A DNA stretch of 64,000 bases from Fodinicurvata sp. EGI_FJ10296 (lineage in GTDB: Bacteria; Pseudomonadota; Alphaproteobacteria; DSM-16000; Inquilinaceae). A program made the position numbers and the translations under genes. A model generated the notes under the pieces. That model was not told the DNA's origin. It did not search any database and saw only the letters and a program-made list of their open reading frames with translations. The stretch covers positions 372,001-436,000 of the forward strand of contig NZ_JBFCVL010000005.1 of assembly GCF_040712075.1 (NCBI RefSeq), given 5' to 3'. Below are positions 43,715 to 49,943 of this stretch, in pieces (within the stretch, counting starts at the first letter, position 1; each line of letters begins with the position of its first letter).

Positions 43715-45352
43715 GTGGCCAAGCATCGACTATTCGCCGGCCTCCTCGCTGCTTTCGCTCTTAGCGGTTGCATGGGGATTGCCGACCGCAGCGGCCTGTC
43801 GGCGGCGTCCATGCAACGCGCCGACCGAGATTATGGTTCTGCCGCAGTGGCGTCTGCGGACGGTCGTGTCTACGGCGACGTGTTCGAGGTCGGGTACCAG
43901 CAGATCCGGGATATCTATGTCCGGGACGTCGATCTCGGCGTTCTGACATTCGACGGTTTGCGAGGACTTGCCGATCTCGATGACCGCATTTCCGCCGACC
44001 GGGTGGACGGTTCGATCCGGGTTCGGGTCGCGGGCGAAGAGGTCGGCGATTACGAGACGGCACGGACGGAATCTCCCCATGATTGGGCCCGGGTGACGAC
44101 CAGCGCCATCGACGCCCTGCGGTCCGTCTCCATCGACTTGCGTGACGCCTCGGCCGACGAAATCTACAGCGCCGTCTTTAACGCGATCACCGACGATCTC
44201 GACCCCTATTCGCGCTATGTCGATCCCGGACAAGCGCGCAGCGAGCGGGCACGCCGGGATGGCTATGGCGGCATCGGCGTCGTCCTTGATATCGATGTCG
44301 ACGGACATCCGGTCGCTCAGGAAATATTTCCAGACAGTCCGGCAGAGCGCGCGGGGATGATCGCAGGATCACGCTTCGTCGCCGTCGACGGCCGGCCGGT
44401 GTCGGGTCTTGAAATCAACGATCTCGGCGATGCTCTGCGTGGCCGCGTCAATACCGCGGTTCGCGTGACGATGGCGCTTCCTCAGGGTGGGGAACGAGAC
44501 TACACCCTGCGCCGCGAGCGGGTCATACCAAACGTCATCGAAGCCCGGATTGAGCAGGACATTCTCGTGCTGTCGGTCAGCCGGTTCAACGCCGCTACCG
44601 CGGCGCAGCTTGCCGACGAGATAGTGGACGGCATGCGAACCCTCGGTCCAGCCGCCAAGGGGGTTGTCCTTGATCTGCGGGGCAATCCGGGCGGGCTGCT
44701 CGATCAGTCGATCATCGTCGCCGACATGTTCCTGCCCCGTGGCGAGATCATCCAGACGCGCGGCCGCCATCCCAACAGCTTCCAATACTATCCGGCCGAA
44801 TCGCATGACATACTCAGCGGACTGCCGATGGTCGTGCTGGTCGATGGCCGGTCCGCATCCGGCGCCGAAGTCGTGGCGGCGGCGCTCCAGGACAGCGGCC
44901 GTGCGGTTGTCATCGGTGCGGCTTCGTACGGTAAGGGCAGCGTCCAGACGGTTACCCGGTTGCCCAATGACGGAGAATTATTCCTGACATGGAGCGAGAT
45001 TTACACGCCGCTGGGCTATACGCTTAATCAGCAGGGCGTTCTGCCGACGATATGCACCGCTGGTGTGACACCTGATGCCGGCGAGGTTCTGGACCGGTTC
45101 CGACGCGGCGAAATGGCGGCTCCGGCCGGATTGGCGACATGGCGGCTGGAAGCATCGACCGATCGTCAGGCATTGGATCGGCTGCGCAATTTGTGCCCCT
45201 GGCAGAGCCAGGATGCGTCGATCGACCTGAACCTGGCCAAGCTGCTGTTGCTCGATACGGAAATGTACGATCGAGCGCTGGCATCTACGATGAGCGTTGT
45301 GCGCGAGACAGGTTGGGCCGCGACCCAAACCGTCGATACGGCCACGCCATAG
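43715..45352 (+). CDS. S41-family C-terminal processing protease, predicted lipoprotein
   Basis: A 545-residue protease. With GTG 43715 as start, the N-terminus is an ideal lipoprotein signal (VAKHRLFAGLLAAFALSGC, lipobox LSGC). The frame is open to a TTG at 43670, but a possible -10 box (TATTAT, 43665-43670) overlaps that codon, which favours GTG. A PDZ domain (GYGGIGVVLDIDVDGHPV, then SPAERAGMIAGSRFVAVDGR) precedes the S41 core with GVVLDLRGNPGGLLDQSIIV, the catalytic serine in DGRSASGAEVVAAALQD and lysine in ASYGKGSVQTV. It should act in the periplasm. The C-terminal 130 residues are a separate helical extension. Confidence 0.9.
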   Translation: MAKHRLFAGLLAAFALSGCMGIADRSGLSAASMQRADRDYGSAAVASADGRVYGDVFEVGYQQIRDIYVRDVDLGVLTFDGLRGLADLDDRISADRVDGSIRVRVAGEEVGDYETARTESPHDWARVTTSAIDALRSVSIDLRDASADEIYSAVFNAITDDLDPYSRYVDPGQARSERARRDGYGGIGVVLDIDVDGHPVAQEIFPDSPAERAGMIAGSRFVAVDGRPVSGLEINDLGDALRGRVNTAVRVTMALPQGGERDYTLRRERVIPNVIEARIEQDILVLSVSRFNAATAAQLADEIVDGMRTLGPAAKGVVLDLRGNPGGLLDQSIIVADMFLPRGEIIQTRGRHPNSFQYYPAESHDILSGLPMVVLVDGRSASGAEVVAAALQDSGRAVVIGAASYGKGSVQTVTRLPNDGELFLTWSEIYTPLGYTLNQQGVLPTICTAGVTPDAGEVLDRFRRGEMAAPAGLATWRLEASTDRQALDRLRNLCPWQSQDASIDLNLAKLLLLDTEMYDRALASTMSVVRETGWAATQTVDTATP

Positions 45353-45371
45353 GGCCGTTGGCTCGAATGGC

Positions 45372-45399
45372 TTGACACTGTGGACGAGCGCGGTATTTT
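45372..45399 (+). promoter_or_regulatory. Probable housekeeping promoter of rpmG
   Basis: TTGACA (45372-45377) and TATTTT (45394-45399) are spaced by 16 bases. They lie about 150 bases before the rpmG start in a 199-base gene-free stretch. Confidence 0.55.
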
Positions 45400-45551
45400 C
45401 CGCGCACGCGACAAAGGCATCCGAAGGGCCCCTTTAAGTGGCGGGCCGCGAGGACGGTTTCAAATCATAGGTGTCGTCCGGTCGCAGGATCGGACAGACG
45501 CGGCAATTCCGGGATCGGACAACCGATACCGGCAAACGATAGTGGGAAGTC

Positions 45552-45719
45552 ATGGCTAAATCGAACACGATCAAGATCCGTCTCGTCAGCACAGCGGATA
45601 CCGGTTATTTTTACGTCACCAAGAAGAACCCCCGCAACATTACGGAAAAGCTGACCTTGCGGAAGTTCGACCCCGTGGCGCGCAAGCACGTCGAATTCAA
45701 GGAAGCGAAGATCAAGTAG
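45552..45719 (+). CDS. rpmG: 50S ribosomal protein L33
   Basis: A 55-residue ribosomal protein: [20 protein letters not shown], then [20 protein letters not shown] and the ending FKEAKIK. It lacks the four cysteines of zinc-binding L33 forms, so it is the zinc-independent type usual in proteobacteria. GGGAAG precedes the ATG. It is too short for many gene finders. Confidence 0.97.
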   Translation: MAKSNTIKIRLVSTADTGYFYVTKKNPRNITEKLTLRKFDPVARKHVEFKEAKIK

Positions 45720-45863
45720 CCTCCGGGGTTTCCCGGATCCGATGGTCCGGATTCCGGGGCGGTTTTCTGAATGAAATTGGCGCCGCACAACCGATGGTTC
45801 GTCCAGAGCGCCGGTGTGTGGCGCTTTCTGTTTGGCTGCACCAATTTGCCCTGGAGCGCCCGA

Positions 45864-46145
45864 ATGGAACATGTCGCCCGGCATCTTGTAATCACCGGTC
45901 GCGTTCAGGGGGTCTGGTACCGCGGTTGGACGACGGAAACCGCAGAGGGGCTTGGACTGTCCGGCTGGGTGAGGAACCGCTCTGACGGATCGGTCGAGGC
46001 GGTCATTGCCGGTCCACGTGAAGCCGTCGATGCCATGATCGAGCAGTGCCGCGAGGGCCCGCCGCTCGCTCGGGTCGTCGACGTAACGGTCGCCCCGACA
46101 GCCGAACCCGCGACCGCCGGTTTCGAACAGCGGCCTACCGTATAG
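45864..46145 (+). CDS. Acylphosphatase
   Basis: A 93-residue acylphosphatase that hydrolyses carboxyl-phosphate bonds. The phosphate loop with the catalytic arginine is in ITGRVQGVWYRGWTTETAEG, and the catalytic asparagine in SGWVRNRSDGSVEAVIAG. The ATG at 45864 matches the family start; the 31 upstream in-frame residues do not. It reads toward the minus-strand glycosyltransferase operon and ends 187 bases before it. Confidence 0.95.
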   Translation: MEHVARHLVITGRVQGVWYRGWTTETAEGLGLSGWVRNRSDGSVEAVIAGPREAVDAMIEQCREGPPLARVVDVTVAPTAEPATAGFEQRPTV

Positions 46146-46275
46146 CGTCTCTGGCTACCCCGGCCGGGTGAACCCCGCTTGCTTTTCGCACGGTTGACGT
46201 TGCGGCGCCCGGTCCCGCGCCAGCAGCGCGTTACTTCGTGACCGCGTAGAGCGCGGGAACTGGGGATGGTGGAAA

Positions 46276-46327
46276 CGGTCCCCCGAGCGTCCCCGAGCCG
46301 GCGGTCCCCCGAGCGTCCCCGAGCCGG
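46276..46327. repeat. Perfect 26-bp tandem duplication
   Basis: Two identical 26-base units lie head to tail at 46276-46301 and 46302-46327, each containing GTCCCCCGAGCGTCCCCGAG. They lie 5 bases beyond the stop codon of the ALG11-like gene. The rest of the 187-base gap to the acylphosphatase gene shows no gene and no clear T-run terminator. Confidence 0.92.
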
Positions 46328-46332
46328 CTGCC

Positions 46333-47508
46333 TCAGCGCTCGGCGGCGGACAACGCAGGTCCCGACACCCAGCGGCGGCAATGGCCGCGCAGTTCCAAAG
46401 CGAACCGCTCAGCGCTGAACAGCCTTGCGCGCCCGGCCAAATGTGCTCTCACCTCGTCGCGCAGGTCCGGATCCTGCGCCAGAGCGGCCAGACGCGCCAC
46501 TGCCTGATCGTCATCCCCATAGGTCAACCGCGGATCGCCGACGATCTCGCACGGGCCGCCCGATGCATGGACCACTGTCAGGCAGCCCATGCGTATGCCC
46601 TCGGCGACGGCTATCCCGAAATGCTCATCGATCATCAGATGCAGGGCATACCGGCACCGCCCAATCAAGCCTATGAGTTCTTCGCGCGTCGATCCGACAT
46701 GCAGATGAACCCAGTCGGAGTCGGCATGAGCCGCCCCTTTGACCCGTTCCAGATACGCCTCATTCGCCGGCAATCCGCACAGATGCAGCGAAAGCGGGTA
46801 TCCGGCCTCACGCACCCGGCGCACGATGTCGATCGCTTCCAGGGTCCGCTTTTCCGGCGAGAAGCGGCCGACCACCACGACCGCATCCTCGCGATCCTCC
46901 CAGGAGCGTCCGGTCGTTTCAATCGGCACCGGCGGATAGAGGGTCACCGGGCGCCGGCCGTATGCCCGGCGGAATATGGCGCCTGTCCAGTCGGAGTTGA
47001 CGAGACTGAGGTTCTCGGATTGCCGGCCCTGATCGAAGCGACCGATGCGCATGGCCATCCGGCGATAGAGTGCAACTGCCCTGGCCGAATGATACCAACG
47101 CAATTCGGCCTCGGGCCGGGGCAATGCGATCCACGGATAATGCACGTACTGAATTATGGGTCGGCCGACATCCATTTCATTGGCGGTCGAAACCACTATG
47201 GCGGGCTCGTGCGCGGCGATCCAGGACCGGGCAACCCGCATCAGGAACATCGATTTCAACAAAGAGCCGCGCGTCGGCAATAGGCCTGCCAGCATCAGGA
47301 GCGGCTTTGCGACGGTCACGACGTCGATCTGCGGCATCTCTGCGAGCCGGGTGCCATAGTTGCGGTCGAGATCGGCCAGCGGCCGCGGCCGCCAACTCAG
47401 CACAGTGACGTCGAAGTCGGCCGCCAGCGCCTGTACCGCCCACAGCCCGACCATCAGCCCTCCGCCGGTTTCCCTCAGATCGCCGATGATGATCAATGCG
47501 CGGCTCAT
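46333..47508 (-). CDS. ALG11-like GT4 glycosyltransferase
   Basis: A 391-residue GT-B enzyme. Its motifs resemble eukaryotic ALG11, which adds alpha-1,2-mannose to the lipid-linked oligosaccharide: YVHYPWIA (residues 121-128), VNSDWTGAIFRRAYG (170-184), TLYPPV (189-194), VVGRFSPEKRTLEAIDI (212-228), LHLMIDEHFGIAVAEGIRMG (289-308) and ASGGPCEIVGD (315-325). The start ATG at 47508 overlaps the ALG1-like stop in an ATGA arrangement, so the two enzymes are coupled. No signal peptide is visible; it should act on the cytoplasmic face of the membrane. Substrate and linkage are inferred from homology. Confidence 0.85.
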   Translation of the reverse strand: MSRALIIIGDLRETGGGLMVGLWAVQALAADFDVTVLSWRPRPLADLDRNYGTRLAEMPQIDVVTVAKPLLMLAGLLPTRGSLLKSMFLMRVARSWIAAHEPAIVVSTANEMDVGRPIIQYVHYPWIALPRPEAELRWYHSARAVALYRRMAMRIGRFDQGRQSENLSLVNSDWTGAIFRRAYGRRPVTLYPPVPIETTGRSWEDREDAVVVVGRFSPEKRTLEAIDIVRRVREAGYPLSLHLCGLPANEAYLERVKGAAHADSDWVHLHVGSTREELIGLIGRCRYALHLMIDEHFGIAVAEGIRMGCLTVVHASGGPCEIVGDPRLTYGDDDQAVARLAALAQDPDLRDEVRAHLAGRARLFSAERFALELRGHCRRWVSGPALSAAER

Positions 47509-48788
47509 CAGTTTCCCTTTTGGGCAAGATGCTGCAGAAGTGCCGGCCGTGCCACGCGATCCCAAACATCCGGCCAGGTTTCGGCCCGTGGGCTTTCAGG
47601 CGAAAGGATTTTGGGCGGCGGTTCCCCCGGCAGCGTCGGCAGCGCCCGCAGGTGTCGCCGCAGCCCTGCGCTGTCGGAGAACAGCCCGACCCGCGCCAGA
47701 TGGGCCACACCCTGACGCAGGACGGGCCCATAATCGAACGCCAGCACAGGCATGCCGGCCGCTTCCATATCCACGATCTTCATCGGAAAATCCAGCTTCG
47801 ATGACGATGTGTGCAGGCAGATGCCGACCGAAGCGAGGTGCAGCATGCGTTCATAGTCGTCCTCGGCCAGCCATCCGGTGGCAACGCGCAGTCCTGGCCG
47901 CCGCAGCATTGACACCCGGCGCTCGAAGGCGGCTCGGCCAGGCCCTTTCCCGGTGATGATGACGGCGAGGCCGTTGCCGTCCTGCATTTCCAGTTCGGCC
48001 AGCGCGTCGATCAGCATCTCCATGTCCTCGTCCAGCCCCCAGCTGGTCGGGCTGACGGCGAGGTGCCATCGGCGATCCGGGGGGCGCTCGGGGTCAAGTC
48101 CCTCACCGCCCAGCTGGCGGATCAGATCGTCGATGGCGACCGCCGACACTTCGCGCGGAGGATCGGTGGGCTGGTGGGCCGGGCGATCCGGCAGCACGAG
48201 AATTTCGCGGTCGAACCGCGCATGCAGGTGATCGGCCATGGCAGCAGTGACAGCGAATTGAAGGGTCGCCCGACGGCCGATCCAGCTTTCCACCGCCGAT
48301 AGCCCGCGCACCACCAGATGTCGGCGGCCGACCGACAGTGCCGCCATTGACGCGGAAAGATTGTGCCAGTCGATCGCCACCGGAATACCGCGACGGCGCG
48401 CCATAGCGACGGCCATGGCGACGGCGGGTACGACCGGCGGCACGGCGGCCAGAACCATATCCGCACCGTTCATCGCCCGCCGGAGAACGCCGCCGAGGCG
48501 CCATGCCGTGGCGCAGAAGCGTCCGGCAGCGCCAATCAGCCGTCCCGACCGGGAAGACCGGACGGTTCTGGCCCGTCCGGCGCCGCCAATGGCCGTGACC
48601 GCGACTTTCGGGTGAGCAAAGGGGAACGCAATGGCGTCGCCGTGGCCAACAACCCTGACCTCGGCGCCGGCCGCCACAAACATTTGGCACTGCGCGACCA
48701 TACGCGGCGATTGCTCCAATGGACCGGGCACAAGCAGTACGACAGTCTTGCCCTCGAAGTCGCGTTTGGCCCATGGTGCGCTGCTCAC
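47508..48788 (-). CDS. ALG1-like (GT33) beta-mannosyltransferase
   Basis: A 426-residue enzyme with the complete motif set of ALG1, which adds the first mannose to GlcNAc2-PP-lipid: SPRM (27-30), PVAIDWHNLSASMAAL (136-151), FAVTAAMADHL (178-188), LPDRPAHQP (199-207), SPTSWGLDEDMEMLIDAL (246-263), IITGKGPGRAAFE (277-289), and ICLHTSSSKLDFPMKIVDM (323-341). The last motif, H-T-S-S-S-x-L-D-x-P-M-K-x-V-D-M, is the ALG1 hallmark. GTG is the start. There is no N-terminal membrane helix, unlike eukaryotic ALG1. It is divergent from the GT28 gene across 35 bases. Confidence 0.88.
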   Translation of the reverse strand: MSSAPWAKRDFEGKTVVLLVPGPLEQSPRMVAQCQMFVAAGAEVRVVGHGDAIAFPFAHPKVAVTAIGGAGRARTVRSSRSGRLIGAAGRFCATAWRLGGVLRRAMNGADMVLAAVPPVVPAVAMAVAMARRRGIPVAIDWHNLSASMAALSVGRRHLVVRGLSAVESWIGRRATLQFAVTAAMADHLHARFDREILVLPDRPAHQPTDPPREVSAVAIDDLIRQLGGEGLDPERPPDRRWHLAVSPTSWGLDEDMEMLIDALAELEMQDGNGLAVIITGKGPGRAAFERRVSMLRRPGLRVATGWLAEDDYERMLHLASVGICLHTSSSKLDFPMKIVDMEAAGMPVLAFDYGPVLRQGVAHLARVGLFSDSAGLRRHLRALPTLPGEPPPKILSPESPRAETWPDVWDRVARPALLQHLAQKGN

Positions 48789-48823
48789 CGTTCCCAGTTC
48801 TCGCTTGTTCCGGAATTTATTTG

Positions 48824-49915
48824 ATGCGTCAGTTGATTGTCGGTCTGGCCGGTGGTTACACGGCCGGGCACGTCATGCCAATGATTGCGGTCGCGGAGGC
48901 CTGGCAACGATCCTACCCCGAAGACCGCGTGCATTTCTATGGCTCAGGCAGCGAGATCGAAACATTGCTCATGGACCAGCTTCGCATGCCGCTGGAGATT
49001 CTGCCGGCGGCCCCGGCTTTCGGCACGACCCGCCTGGGAAAATTGAAGGCCTACGGCACGGCCATCAGGGCGGGACTCGCCGGACGATCCAGCCTGCGGG
49101 ACAAAGGCGTCGATCTGATGATCTCGTTCGGCGGATACGCCGCCGCTGGGGCCGGCATGGCCGCCGCCAGTCTCGGCATACCGCTGACGGTGTTCGAGGC
49201 GAATGCCATCCCCGGCCGGACGAATACCCTGCTCAGCCGCGCCGCGCGGCTCAAGATCGTCGCGATGCGCGAAGCGACGAGCCACGCCCGCTGGCGCAAT
49301 GCGTCGATTCTGGGCCTGCCCCGGCGCAGCGGGCACTGCCCCAGACCGGAGAACGAGTGCCGCCACGACCGGCGGCCGCGACTGCTGGTGACCGGCGGAA
49401 CCCTGGGCAGCGACACGCTGAACCAGGCGGTGCCGGCCGCCATCGCCCATCTCGCCCGGAACGCCAATGTCGTCGATGTCGTCCATCAATCCGGTCTCGG
49501 CAACAAGGAGACGGTCGCTGCTGCTTATCGGCGGTTCGGCATCGACGCGACAGTGTTCGATTTCGACCTCGCGATCTGGGACCGATGGTGCTGGGCCGAT
49601 GCGGTCTTGTGCACAGCCGGTGCTGGCACACTCTCCGACGCCGTGGCCAGTGGTGTGCCGACCATTGCCGTCCCGGTCGTCGACGTCGCCGATGGACATC
49701 AGGAAGCCAACGCGAAAGCCATCGCGGCGCATGACAACATCGCCGTTCTGCACGAACCGGAACTCATCTCCGAAACGATCGCAAGCCGCCTGACGGCACT
49801 ATTGCGGGCGCCGCGCACCCCAGGTCCTCCCGGTTCGGATGCCGCGGCACGAATGGTCGAAGCAGTTCGCGCCGGATGCGTGCGGCGAAAGATCACCAGA
49901 ACCGGTCTGTCATGA
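48824..49915 (+). CDS. MurG-family GT28 glycosyltransferase, second copy type
   Basis: A 363-residue GT28 enzyme related to MurG and to ALG13/ALG14. The N-terminal loop is GGYTAGHVMPMIAVAEAWQ (residues 10-28), followed by MISFGGYAAAGAGMAAASLG. The nucleotide-binding half holds LLVTGGTLGSDTLNQAVP, LCTAGAGTLSDAVASGVPTI and VVDVADGHQEANAKAIAAHD, with the GAGT and HQ-x-x-NA signatures for UDP-GlcNAc. It is not in a dcw cell-wall cluster, so a role other than peptidoglycan is likely. It probably adds a GlcNAc-type sugar to a polyprenyl-PP-sugar. The ATG at 48824 is chosen because upstream in-frame codons have no similarity. STT3 follows after 28 bases. Confidence 0.85.
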   Translation: MRQLIVGLAGGYTAGHVMPMIAVAEAWQRSYPEDRVHFYGSGSEIETLLMDQLRMPLEILPAAPAFGTTRLGKLKAYGTAIRAGLAGRSSLRDKGVDLMISFGGYAAAGAGMAAASLGIPLTVFEANAIPGRTNTLLSRAARLKIVAMREATSHARWRNASILGLPRRSGHCPRPENECRHDRRPRLLVTGGTLGSDTLNQAVPAAIAHLARNANVVDVVHQSGLGNKETVAAAYRRFGIDATVFDFDLAIWDRWCWADAVLCTAGAGTLSDAVASGVPTIAVPVVDVADGHQEANAKAIAAHDNIAVLHEPELISETIASRLTALLRAPRTPGPPGSDAAARMVEAVRAGCVRRKITRTGLS

Positions 49916-49943
49916 AATCAGAACAGCTATCCGCTCCGCAGCG

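Noticed and set aside
48790-48810. Possible LexA box between the divergent glycosyltransferase genes
   Set aside because: GTTC repeats occur, but the spacings are 3 and 6 bases, not the required 7, so SOS control of the glycosylation genes is not supported.
48824-49915. Housekeeping murG
   Set aside because: No cell-wall (mur, fts) genes are adjacent, the gene is joined to STT3, and the N-terminal loop GGYTAGH differs from the usual MurG GGTGGH.
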